Source of the DNA: Thalassobius vesicularis
GTDB lineage: Bacteria > Pseudomonadota > Alphaproteobacteria > Rhodobacterales > Rhodobacteraceae
Direction of reading: 5' to 3'
Length of the DNA stretch: 64,000 nt
Assembly (NCBI RefSeq): GCF_004799325.1
Contig: NZ_SSMD01000002.1
Location: 434,001-498,000 of the forward strand
The notes beneath the pieces were generated by a model. That model was not told the origin of the DNA, did no database searches, and was given only the letters and a program-made list of their open reading frames with translations. The position numbers and the translations under genes were made by a program. Of the stretch, positions 18,947-26,383 are shown in pieces (the first letter of the stretch is position 1; every line of letters begins with the position of its first letter).

Positions 18947-20239
18947 ATGCCGCGAGTTGCCAAAGAGCTTTCTGCGCTGGAAGTGAAACGGATGCAGCAC
19001 CCTGGCAAAGGGGGCAACATAACGATTGCGGTAGGTGGGGTGTCCGGTCTGCTGATGCAACTTACACCCAATGGAGGCCGCTCTTGGCTTCTGCGGGCAA
19101 GCGTAGGAGGCAAGCGCCGGGAAATCGGTCTAGGCGGCTTCCCAGACGTGACACTAGCCCAAGCGCGCGACAGAGCGCGTGATACCAAAGACAAAATCCG
19201 AAGCGGCATTGATCCCGTCGAAGAACGCAAAGCAACACGGGCCGCACTGGAAACCGCCCAGCGCAGAGGGCTGACGTTTGCAGACGCCGTTGACAGGTGT
19301 CTTGCTGCGAAGCTGGACGCCTTCAAGAACGCAAAGCACCGCGACCAGTGGCGCAACACCCTGAACACCTACGCCATGCCTGATCTGCGGAACATGCTGG
19401 TGGACGAAATCACCGTTCAAGACGTTCTGAGGGTGTTAGAACCAATCTGGCGCACCAAGACCGAAACCGCCAAGCGCCTGCGGGGCCGAATTGAGGCGGT
19501 TCTATCTTGGGCAACCGTTGCCGGACACCGGACAGGAGACAACCCCGCCCGCTGGGCCGGAAACCTGAAAGAGCTTCTGCCCGCACCTGACCGGATAGCA
19601 AAGCAGGACAACCAACCCGCCATTCAAATAGACGACGCTCCGCGTTGGTTCGCGGCAATCCGCGACCGAGACGGCATGGGCGCAAGAGCTTTGGAATTCG
19701 CCGCCCTGACCGCTGCACGGTCGCAAGAAGTGCGCGGCGCACAGTGGGATGAAATCGACCTGGACGCCGGGGTTTGGACCATTCCGGCAGGCCGGATGAA
19801 GAAAGAACGCGAGCACCGCGTTGCCCTGAGCAATGAAACAATGGCGCTTCTAGCGGCTCTACCCCGGTTTCCAGACAACACTCTGGTATTCCCCGCCCAG
19901 CGCGGCGGGCAGTTGTCCGACATGACCCTGAGCGCGACCATGAAGCGCATTCACAAGGCAGACGTGGCCGACGGGGGCTTGGGCTTCGTGGATCGCGTCA
20001 GCAAGCGCCCCGCTGTACCTCATGGCCTACGCAGCACGTTCCGCGATTGGGTGGCCGAGCGCACTCATTTCCCGGGTGACATGGCCGAGGTGGCTTTGGC
20101 CCACAAGGTCAGCAACGCCGTAGAGGCGGCATATCGGCGGGGCGACATGATTGAGAAACGCCGTGCGATGATGGCAGCTTGGGCGGATTATTTGACCGGA
20201 ACCAGCAAGGCCGGAGCCAAAGTTGTGAGGATAGTCTAA
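18947..20239 (+). CDS. int: Tyrosine-type site-specific integrase (P4-like, DUF4102 N-terminal domain)
   Basis: Integrase of 430 residues. The N-terminal arm-binding domain (about 1-95) has the DUF4102 pattern GLLMQLTPNGGRSWLLRA and RREIGLGGFPDVTLAQAR. The core-binding domain follows, and the catalytic domain shows the Arg in LTAARSQEVRGAQWDEID, a Lys in GRMKKEREHRVAL, HGLRSTFRDW with the His and second Arg, LAHKVSNAVEAAYRRGD with the second His and the nucleophile Tyr. All key residues are present, so it is probably active. It sits beside the tRNA-distal repeat, transcribed toward the tRNA. Confidence 0.95.
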   Translation: MPRVAKELSALEVKRMQHPGKGGNITIAVGGVSGLLMQLTPNGGRSWLLRASVGGKRREIGLGGFPDVTLAQARDRARDTKDKIRSGIDPVEERKATRAALETAQRRGLTFADAVDRCLAAKLDAFKNAKHRDQWRNTLNTYAMPDLRNMLVDEITVQDVLRVLEPIWRTKTETAKRLRGRIEAVLSWATVAGHRTGDNPARWAGNLKELLPAPDRIAKQDNQPAIQIDDAPRWFAAIRDRDGMGARALEFAALTAARSQEVRGAQWDEIDLDAGVWTIPAGRMKKEREHRVALSNETMALLAALPRFPDNTLVFPAQRGGQLSDMTLSATMKRIHKADVADGGLGFVDRVSKRPAVPHGLRSTFRDWVAERTHFPGDMAEVALAHKVSNAVEAAYRRGDMIEKRRAMMAAWADYLTGTSKAGAKVVRIV

Positions 20240-21040
20240 ATGTATGCACCAGAGGGATTTTCCCCTATCAATTATGCTCTCCAATGGTGCCAAGAACGCG
20301 GCGATAGGTTTTTTCGAGAATGCGCCTTACCTTGGGTCGCGGAAAATGATCCAACCGGAAAGGATATGTTTGATAGAGATTTTCTCGAATTTGCTCTGCG
20401 GTCTCGAATGCTCCTAATCGAGTGGCTAGTTAGCAATTTATTACAACGCCAGCCTGTACCTTTGTACCTCTCAGCCCCATCGGGAACTACAATGCAGGCG
20501 TCTCCGACATTTTTTCTTTCGCAGGAAATGCTGCACTGGTTTGAATTCGAGTGGCCCCTAACTGATGCAGGGCTTGTGAACATCGCCAAGAAAAAAACCG
20601 CCGAAGAAATCCTATCTGGCAAATCCACATACTACATCTTTGATATTCAGACGGGGTGCATCGTGGTTCCGTCTGAAACGGAAATCCAATCGTTCCCAGA
20701 TGCCGACGCTGTTCGTAAATTGTCACGAACAGCCGCGCCTTTTGACGGATGGTCAGTCTGCATCCGCAACGAAGATGTGGACAGAATACAAAAAATTCTA
20801 TCGTCAATGTTCAGCTGGCCCCATGAAGTTGAGGAAATTACCGCCCCTATCGGCCGCCCAAGAAAGCAAGAAGAGGCAGCAGATGTATATACAGCACTTT
20901 TCCCGAACGGACACGGCGCGTTAGGAATCACATGGGCCACTGTGGAGCAAATGGTATCCAAAGCGTTGCGACAAAGCGTCAGCATCTACACGATCAAACG
21001 TGGTTTGAAGATGCGTACGGATGGCAAAAGTAATGCATAA
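20240..21040 (+). CDS. Hypothetical island protein, 266 aa
   Basis: Begins with the ATG directly after the integrase stop (TAAATG), so it is probably co-translated with it. I do not recognise the family. Visible features are an acidic, aromatic-rich N-terminal half (WCQERGDRFFRECALPWV; EMLHWFEFEWP), and a C-terminal stretch beginning GRPRKQEEAADVYTALFPNG and ending SVSIYTIKRGLK, which looks like a helix-turn-helix of the kind used for DNA or phage-protein contacts. No signal peptide or membrane helix. Codon use is A/T-richer than in the chromosome. Confidence 0.7.
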   Translation: MYAPEGFSPINYALQWCQERGDRFFRECALPWVAENDPTGKDMFDRDFLEFALRSRMLLIEWLVSNLLQRQPVPLYLSAPSGTTMQASPTFFLSQEMLHWFEFEWPLTDAGLVNIAKKKTAEEILSGKSTYYIFDIQTGCIVVPSETEIQSFPDADAVRKLSRTAAPFDGWSVCIRNEDVDRIQKILSSMFSWPHEVEEITAPIGRPRKQEEAADVYTALFPNGHGALGITWATVEQMVSKALRQSVSIYTIKRGLKMRTDGKSNA

Positions 21041-21143
21041 CCAACTCAAATCCCGATTTCCCTTTTGCTAGTTCTGCCTGTGTTCCAAAGCCCATTTTGA
21101 CGCGTCAGTATGCTCCTAATTGCAACCGATTGGAGTGCTTCGC

Positions 21144-21329
21144 ATGGCTGAAACTTATCTAGCAGACACACATCTTGCCGCCCGCTATGGCGTTCACCGC
21201 TCAACGCCGTGGCGCTGGGCAAAGACAGACGCCACCTTTCCCCGCCCTGTGAAGCTGTCGCCGCAATGTTCGCGGTGGAAGCTGTCCGAAATTGAAGCCT
21301 GGGAACGCAACCGGGCCAATCCTGCCTAA
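21144..21329 (+). CDS. AlpA-family regulator / excisionase-like
   Basis: 61-residue winged-HTH protein of the AlpA/MerR-like type. The recognition region reads HLAARYGVHRSTPWRWAKTD, followed by FPRPVKLSPQCSRWKLSEIEAW, the standard AlpA pattern. Such proteins activate or act as directionality factors for integrases in P4-like elements. Start ATG 21144 has GGAG eight bases upstream. Confidence 0.9.
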   Translation: MAETYLADTHLAARYGVHRSTPWRWAKTDATFPRPVKLSPQCSRWKLSEIEAWERNRANPA

Positions 21330-21427
21330 AGGAAAGCCCCGCCATTTCTGGACGGGGCCGAGGGCAAAATCTCACATTCACAAACTAGCCCCGCCCGTCC
21401 TCTGGCACAACGTCAAAGGACTAAATC

Positions 21428-21742
21428 ATGTCATCCAAAAAATGGGGGCCGATCCCCTACGAAATCACCGACGCCAACGGGGACACCCGGACCGAAATTC
21501 TTAATGGCCGTGTCCGCTGGGCGGTTGAAGAACTGCGCAAGGCAGGACCGGAAGGCCGCACAGGGCGCGAAGCCCTAGGGCCGCGCTGGGCCGCGTACAT
21601 CTACACCGCCAAGCATGTTCACGGCATCCCGATCCGCGACGAATGGGAAACCCACAAGGGCGAACACCCCGGCAAGCACAAACGCTGGTGGCTGGATTGC
21701 CTGATCCAACCTGTATTTCAGACACGCAGCGACGGGAACTGA
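21428..21742 (+). CDS. Small winged-helix-like island protein, 104 aa
   Basis: Unrecognised family. The sequence NGRVRWAVEELRKAGPEG followed by GREALGPRWAAYIYTAKHVHGIPI and KHKRWWLDC has the shape of a small winged-helix domain, with conserved-looking aromatic and basic residues. AAGGACTAAATC precedes the ATG. It follows the AlpA-like gene and precedes other element genes, so a regulatory or replication-accessory role is plausible but unproved. Confidence 0.7.
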   Translation: MSSKKWGPIPYEITDANGDTRTEILNGRVRWAVEELRKAGPEGRTGREALGPRWAAYIYTAKHVHGIPIRDEWETHKGEHPGKHKRWWLDCLIQPVFQTRSDGN

Positions 21743-21833
21743 TCGGGCAGAACTTGGGCAAATATGCCTGTGCATTTGAGCCGACTGACAGCCGCGCGAG
21801 ACTCCGGGCAGATAAAATCGAAGGAGACAGACT

Positions 21834-22010
21834 GTGGGACAACTACCCAGCTACCAACTAACGCGAAACAATGGGCGGTGGCAGATCAACGCCCGTACAG
21901 GCTCTGAGAGCGCCACAGGCGGCGCTTTGCTAGTTCTTGGCAGTTGCCCTAGCCAAGTTGTCGCCTTGCGCCTGTGGCTATCTCTGCTTGTGAACGGAGC
22001 GATTGAATGA
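21834..22010 (+). CDS. Island microprotein, 58 aa, GTG start
   Basis: Frame from GTG at 21834 with a strong AAGGAG seven bases before it, ending in a TGA whose T and G lie in the next gene's ATG (ATGA overlap). Translation starts MGQLPSYQLTRNNGRWQINA and ends LWLSLLVNGAIE; the C-terminal half is hydrophobic and leucine/valine rich. Family not recognised. The ribosome site and stop-start overlap make a real gene likely; it is probably translationally coupled to the HTH protein. Confidence 0.72.
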   Translation: MGQLPSYQLTRNNGRWQINARTGSESATGGALLVLGSCPSQVVALRLWLSLLVNGAIE

Positions 22011-22462
22011 ACAAGCGCCCCTACAAATACAAAAAGAAAGGAACTGGGCGTCACGTCCAGTTGTCCGAGTGGCTACAAGCATCCGAAGCCTGGGCGACGC
22101 TCGCCCCCGGCCCTAGGGCGCTCTACATCGAACTTAAGCGTCGCTACAACGGGTCAAACAACGGGGAAATCATCCTCAGCCACAGGGACGCAGCAACCGC
22201 TATCAACGTCCACCGAAATTCCGTTGGCGGATACTTCAGAGAGCTTGAACGCCGGGGGCTGATTCACTTGACCCAAGCGCCCTATCTTGGGCCGTCGGGT
22301 ATTGGGAAAGCGTCGGTTTGGGCGCTGGATGAGCTTCCGACCGCAGACAAATGCCCAGCGCGTAAAGGTTTCATTTCCTGGCGAGAAAAAAAATCCCCCG
22401 CACAGCCATGGTGCCGAGGTGGCACAGCCATTGTGCCAGTTGACGCCGAAACCAATGAATAA
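22007..22462 (+). CDS. Winged-HTH protein, replication-initiator-like, 151 aa
   Basis: Very basic N terminus (MNKRPYKYKKKGTGRHVQLS), then WATLAPGPRALYIELKRRYN and the HTH segment ILSHRDAATAINVHRNSVGGYFRELERRGLI typical of phage or plasmid helix-turn-helix replication proteins. The C-terminal tail (PAQPWCRGGTAIVPVDAE) is encoded by the first two of four 17-bp palindromic repeats, an arrangement seen when a Rep gene contains its own origin iterons. Rep function is inferred. Overlaps the microprotein by four bases. Confidence 0.75.
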   Translation: MNKRPYKYKKKGTGRHVQLSEWLQASEAWATLAPGPRALYIELKRRYNGSNNGEIILSHRDAATAINVHRNSVGGYFRELERRGLIHLTQAPYLGPSGIGKASVWALDELPTADKCPARKGFISWREKKSPAQPWCRGGTAIVPVDAETNE

Positions 22463-22534
22463 ATGGCCTTACTGTCACAAGCATTGTGACGTGATAGCCC
22501 GTTTTCCTTTGCTGAACGGCACAGTGATTGTTCC
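22399..22534. repeat. Four 17-bp iteron-like palindromes
   Basis: Copies at 22399-22415, 22421-22437, 22474-22490 and 22518-22534. Copy 2 is GGCACAGCCATTGTGCC, copy 3 GTCACAAGCATTGTGAC; both are perfect 6-bp inverted arms around a 5-base centre. Copies 1 and 4 are imperfect. Start-to-start spacings are 22, 53 and 44 bases. Two copies lie in the end of the HTH gene, two in the following gap. Consistent with a replication origin or operator array. Confidence 0.75.
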
Positions 22535-22674
22535 ACATCTACATCTAGCCATAGGGACTGGATCGCGAGTATTCCCTTGGCGTTCCGTATCACCATCAAG
22601 CCAAAGACAGACGTTCCGATTGATCGGCGGATTAGTAGTGTGCAAAGATGTGCTGGTTGAAAACGGGTACCAGA

Positions 22675-24099
22675 ATGAAATGCTTTGCGCGAATTCTTGC
22701 CTTGATATTGGCAGCTTGGTTTTTACCACACCCCACAATTGCCCAAGACTACGCCAATCTTTTGCAAGGCTTTGATGCCAGCCGCCTAAGTGTTGGGGAC
22801 AAAAGATTTCTTCAAGCCGCCCTTGCGTTTGAAGGAGACTACCAAGGACTCCTCGACGGAGCATGGGGACGGTTAAGTCAAAGAGCTTTGGCGCGGTTTT
22901 CAGCGAGAGAACTGAACGAAGCTTCAAGAGACTGGCATATGGTAGTTTTGGCCCTGTCTCTGATTGACAAGGTCGATAGAGACGGCTGGCAATTTAGATA
23001 CCTACCCGACCTTGGCATTTCCCTTCTCGTACCATCAAAGAAGCTAGTCGTTGATCCACCTTCGGAACGGTTTGCCAACTATCGGCATAGAACAAATTCG
23101 TTCTCATATTCCGTCGGGGCGTTGGACTTGGACGCCGCAAACTCAATCCACAGCTTCACTGAAAATTGGCATGAAGGTTACGGCAAGCCCTATATCGTCA
23201 GAAAGCAAGGGCTTGCCGTTACAAGCTCAACCAAGCCCACAGGAGAAGCACTTTACACTCGATCAGACTTTGTGAATGGCAAGTGGTCGACGGTAATGTT
23301 GTACGCCAACAAGCAGGATGCAAACCTGCTGGGAGCAGTCTCATCAAGCATCGTCGTGGGCAGGACACCCCCACTGGACATAACCAAAGATGGGTACTTG
23401 AACCGGACAATTTTGGATCTTTTCAGGTGGTTTGACGAAAACCAAAAAGACGAAGAGGCCAGTCAGAAAAAGCCCACAGAAAAGCGTGAAACAACAGGGA
23501 GTGGATCGGGGTTTGTAGTGTCGACTTCCGGCCACGTCCTAACAAACGCCCACGTTGTAGATGGATGCCGCGAAATCTTTGTCGACAAACAGCGTTCGCA
23601 GCTGGTGGGCAGTTCACCTGATTTTGACCTAGCATTGCTGCTGACCCAACTACCGGCAAGTAAAGCACCCGCCAAATTCTCACCTAGCCCCGCTCTGCTG
23701 AATTCAGACGTGACTGTGGTCGGTTATCCCTATGCGGGCTTATTGGGCGGTTTAAATGTTACGCGTGGTGCAATTTCTTCCCTCACCGGCCTCCGAGGTG
23801 AGGCAACACAAATGCAAATTTCCGCCCCAGTTCAGCCTGGGAATTCAGGCGGACCAGTGGTTGGGCGAGACGGAGAAGTTGTGGGCGTCGTTGTTGCGAA
23901 GCTGAATGCGAAAAAGCTGTCGGAAGTCACCGGAGACATCCCGCAGAATGTGAACTTTGCGGTACGTGGTGAGATTGCCAAACTATTTCTCTCACAACAC
24001 GGAGTTCAACCACTTTTGGGCGACAGTGACGAACCAATGGAAGCCGTTGCGCTTGCGCGGATCGCGAGCCAGTTCACGGTATTCATTGAGTGCAAATAG
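22675..24099 (+). CDS. Exported trypsin-like serine protease with N-terminal peptidoglycan-binding-like domain
   Basis: 474 residues. A signal peptide (MKCFARILALILAAWFLPHP then TIAQD) is followed by a peptidoglycan_binding_1-like segment, KRFLQAALAFEGDYQGLLDG AWGRLSQRAL (about residues 40-70). The S1C-type protease domain begins near 280: GSGSGFVVSTSGHVLTNAHV contains the catalytic His, PDFDLALLLTQLP the Asp, and QPGNSGGPVVGRDGEVVGVV the Ser. No PDZ domain is visible, unlike the Do-like protease at 47.3 kb. An ATG nine codons upstream (22648) is an alternative start. Probably periplasmic; role in the element unknown. Confidence 0.88.
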   Translation: MKCFARILALILAAWFLPHPTIAQDYANLLQGFDASRLSVGDKRFLQAALAFEGDYQGLLDGAWGRLSQRALARFSARELNEASRDWHMVVLALSLIDKVDRDGWQFRYLPDLGISLLVPSKKLVVDPPSERFANYRHRTNSFSYSVGALDLDAANSIHSFTENWHEGYGKPYIVRKQGLAVTSSTKPTGEALYTRSDFVNGKWSTVMLYANKQDANLLGAVSSSIVVGRTPPLDITKDGYLNRTILDLFRWFDENQKDEEASQKKPTEKRETTGSGSGFVVSTSGHVLTNAHVVDGCREIFVDKQRSQLVGSSPDFDLALLLTQLPASKAPAKFSPSPALLNSDVTVVGYPYAGLLGGLNVTRGAISSLTGLRGEATQMQISAPVQPGNSGGPVVGRDGEVVGVVVAKLNAKKLSEVTGDIPQNVNFAVRGEIAKLFLSQHGVQPLLGDSDEPMEAVALARIASQFTVFIECK

Positions 24100-24133
24100 T
24101 GTCCGTCAGTTAGAAAGATTGCTCACGGCCCCA

Positions 24134-24607
24134 ATGTCAGACCTTCACCCCATAAGCATGTCTGGCGATTGCCTTCGCTCACTAAGGCACAGCCATGGTC
24201 TCTCGCGCTCTTCACTAGCTAGGCTGGCGGGCTTGCACCCTGACACCGTCAAGTATTGGGAGAGAAAACCAACTGTTCGGCCTTTTGCCTACGGACCACG
24301 ATTGATATTGGCCGCACTGGGCATTCAGGTTGCTCCGCGATTTGGCTTGGGGGTTTTTCGGAACACTACGCGCGCACGTGATGGGGTCTTAGCAACAACA
24401 AGCCGTCCTCAAACTAAACACCTTTGCGGCGCAAAGACCCGAAAAGGCGCTCCATGCCAAGCCAAAGCAATGCCAGGAAGGAAGCGTTGCAAATTTCATG
24501 GTGGCGCTAGTACGGGGCCTAGAACACAAGAAGGGCGCAGGCGAATTTCCGAAGCGCAGAAACTTCGCTGGGCGTTACGCACAGCGTCGAAGAACTTGGA
24601 CCTTTAG
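24134..24607 (+). CDS. XRE-type HTH protein with HGGxSTGPRT motif
   Basis: 157 residues. An N-terminal helix-turn-helix (LRSLRHSHGLSRSSLARLAG then LHPDTVKYWERK) is joined to a C-terminal Cys/His segment, CGAKTRKGAPCQAKAMPGRK then RCKFHGGASTGPRTQEGRRR. The latter motif is common in alphaproteobacterial phage and island proteins and probably binds zinc and DNA. The longer open frame begins inside the protease gene; ATG 24134 or 24158 is more likely as start, neither with a strong ribosome site. Last gene before the right att repeat. Confidence 0.72.
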   Translation: MSDLHPISMSGDCLRSLRHSHGLSRSSLARLAGLHPDTVKYWERKPTVRPFAYGPRLILAALGIQVAPRFGLGVFRNTTRARDGVLATTSRPQTKHLCGAKTRKGAPCQAKAMPGRKRCKFHGGASTGPRTQEGRRRISEAQKLRWALRTASKNLDL

Positions 24608-24741
24608 AGGCCGCTCTTTGCATTCTCTATCCAGCAAGCAGGAAAGAAACCGACAGAGCACACCAAATTGGAAAGCGCGTCCACCAGCAGCTAATTCACG
24701 GAGACGCCCTACCCAACATCACCCCATCTAAGCGCAAATTC

Positions 24742-24764
24742 TTAGGCGGGATTTTTGGCGGGTA
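24742..24764. promoter_or_regulatory. Right-end GGCGGGWW pair (candidate integrase arm sites)
   Basis: TTAGGCGGG at 24742-24750 repeats the left-end sequence; GGCGGGAT (24745-24752) and GGCGGGTA (24757-24764) are 12 bases apart, matching the spacing of the left pair. They end two bases before the att repeat. Confidence 0.55.
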
Positions 24765-24765
24765 C

Positions 24766-24820
24766 GCGTCTCAGTTGGACGATTTATTCAATCTTTTCAG
24801 GGGTAAGTGGCGGACTGGGG
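24766..24820. repeat. Right attachment-site repeat (tRNA side)
   Basis: 55-base copy matching 18746-18800 with one difference (T at 24804). Positions 24808-24820 are the CCA end, discriminator, acceptor strand and two T-stem bases of tRNA-Arg; the remaining 42 bases lie downstream of the tRNA. Confidence 0.9.
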
Positions 24821-24884
24821 AGGATTCGAACCCCCGACCCCTTGATTCGTAGTCAAGTACTCTATCCAACTGAGCTACCAGTCC
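24808..24884 (-). tRNA. tRNA-Arg (anticodon ACG)
   Basis: 77 bases including an encoded CCA. Acceptor arms GGACTGG and CCAGTCC pair fully; the D-loop is AGCTCAGTTGGATAGAGT; the anticodon stem CTTGA/TCAAG encloses loop CTACGAA, anticodon ACG; the T-loop is GGTTCGAATCC. The 3' end is the integration site of the adjacent element, which preserves the gene. Confidence 0.97.
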
Positions 24885-24979
24885 GTGGAGGCGGGGTTTA
24901 GACTCTGCTGCGGATACTTGCAAGGGCAAAAGTAACAGTTTTTGCAGAAGTTTTTTCGCCCCCTCGCAGGCCCCTTATT

Positions 24980-26365
24980 TTACTGACCCGCCACACCTTT
25001 GGGCAAAGAAATCTCAAACGAGGTGCCCTCAGCCCCGGTATGGACCAGCCGCAAAGCGCCGCCGTGGCCGCGGATCAGTTCCTGCGCGATGGCCAGCCCC
25101 AGCCCGCTGCCGCCCTTGGTGGCGCCGCCCTGGAACGGGGTGAACAGGTGTTCGCGGGCCTTTTTCGGCAGGCCGGGGCCGGTATCCGAGATTCGGATCA
25201 GCCAGCGCGACTCGTCTTCCTCGGCGTGGATCGAGATTTCGCCCGCCTCGCCCGATTGCGCGATCGCCTGCCGGGCATTGCGCACCAGGTTGAAAATCAC
25301 GCGGTACAGCTGCTCGGCATCGGCGCGCACTTGCAGGGTGCCGGGGACGTCCTCGGCGAAGGAGATATCGTGCTCGCCCACCGACAGGCGTTCGCTGTCC
25401 ACCACGTCGCTGACGATATCGGCCAGGTAGACGCGCGACAGGCGGGGCGCCGGTTCCTCGGCCTTACCAAAGGCCAGCGTGGATTCGCACAGATGCACGG
25501 CGCGGGTGATCGAGTTCACCAGCTTCGGCGCCAGACGTTTGACGCCGGGATCCTCGGACATCTCGATCCGGTCGGTGAACAGCTGCGCGCTGGTCAGCAT
25601 GTTGCGCAGATCGTGGCTGACCTTGGCCACCGCCCCGCCCAGCTGCGCCAGGCGTTCCTTTTGCTTCAGCGCGCCGGTCAGCTGAGTCTGCATGGTCGCC
25701 AGCGCCTCTTCGGCCTCGCGCAGCTCGCGCAGGCCCGAGGTCGGCTGGATGATGCGCCGGGCGTCCTCGGGGTTGGCGGCATAGTTCTGCATGTGCCGCA
25801 CCACGCCCTTGATCGGTTTGACCAGGAACACCCGCACGGCCAGGAACAACAGCACCGCCGTGAAGGCCGAGATCACCGCAGACAGCAGCAGGATGCGCAA
25901 GCCATAGTCGATCATCGCCATGCGCAGCGGCGCGGTTTCCATCGTGATCTCGATCAGCAGACCGGCCTCGCGCACGGGGTTGCCGATGACTCGGATGACG
26001 TGCGGCTCGGGGTCGAACAGCTCCATCATGGCGTCGCGGATCAGCTCGAACGGGGGGGCGTTGCGCAGGTCGAACGTCGCGTGGATCGGCATCGGTAGCG
26101 GAGAGGACAGCATCAGCTGCCGCGCCTCGTTCCGGCGCAGCACGACGTTGAACACCTCGGCGTTGCGCAGCAGCTCTTCCTCCAGATCAGGCGAGATCAT
26201 GTCGTCCGCCAGCAAGGCCAGCGAGGCGATCTGCGCCCGTTCCAGGCGCGACAGCAGGTAATCCTCGCGGAAGCGGGCGATCGAGGGGACAAAGATCAGC
26301 ACCTCGGCCAGCATCACGAAGATGACCGTCAGGATCAGGAATCGGCCCGAAAGGGTATTCAGCAT
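24980..26365 (-). CDS. Membrane sensor histidine kinase
   Basis: 461 residues. Helix 1 at about 7-28 (FLILTVIFVMLAEVLIFV), a periplasmic domain of about 130 residues, helix 2 at about 158-182, a HAMP-like linker (RVFLVKPIKGVVRHMQNYA), the HisKA box VAKVSHDLRNMLTSAQLFTD with the phospho-acceptor His, and an ATPase domain with NLVRNARQAI, SDTGPGLP and GGSGLGLAIAQELI. No response regulator adjoins it. Start at 26365 has GGAG upstream. Confidence 0.92.
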   Translation of the reverse strand: MLNTLSGRFLILTVIFVMLAEVLIFVPSIARFREDYLLSRLERAQIASLALLADDMISPDLEEELLRNAEVFNVVLRRNEARQLMLSSPLPMPIHATFDLRNAPPFELIRDAMMELFDPEPHVIRVIGNPVREAGLLIEITMETAPLRMAMIDYGLRILLLSAVISAFTAVLLFLAVRVFLVKPIKGVVRHMQNYAANPEDARRIIQPTSGLRELREAEEALATMQTQLTGALKQKERLAQLGGAVAKVSHDLRNMLTSAQLFTDRIEMSEDPGVKRLAPKLVNSITRAVHLCESTLAFGKAEEPAPRLSRVYLADIVSDVVDSERLSVGEHDISFAEDVPGTLQVRADAEQLYRVIFNLVRNARQAIAQSGEAGEISIHAEEDESRWLIRISDTGPGLPKKAREHLFTPFQGGATKGGSGLGLAIAQELIRGHGGALRLVHTGAEGTSFEISLPKGVAGQ

Positions 26366-26383
26366 CGGCGCTCCGTCACGGGG

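Larger units (their letters stand above)
18746..24820. mobile_element. Integrative element in the 3' end of tRNA-Arg(ACG)
   Basis: Bounded by 55-bp direct repeats (18746-18800 and 24766-24820) that differ at one position. The right copy includes the last 13 bases of the tRNA gene. Inside are a tyrosine integrase, an AlpA-like regulator, small DNA-binding-type proteins, iteron-like palindromes, and two likely cargo genes. Base composition is visibly more A/T-rich than the flanks, most strongly from 20.2 to 24.7 kb. Excision would give a circle of about 6,020 bp. No capsid, relaxase or transposase genes are seen, so it is best described as a satellite-like or plasmid-like integrative element. 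Confidence 0.9.

Noticed and set aside
21643-21861. 72-codon frame overlapping the 104-aa island gene
   Set aside because: Out of frame with the better-supported 104-aa and 58-aa genes and no ribosome site.
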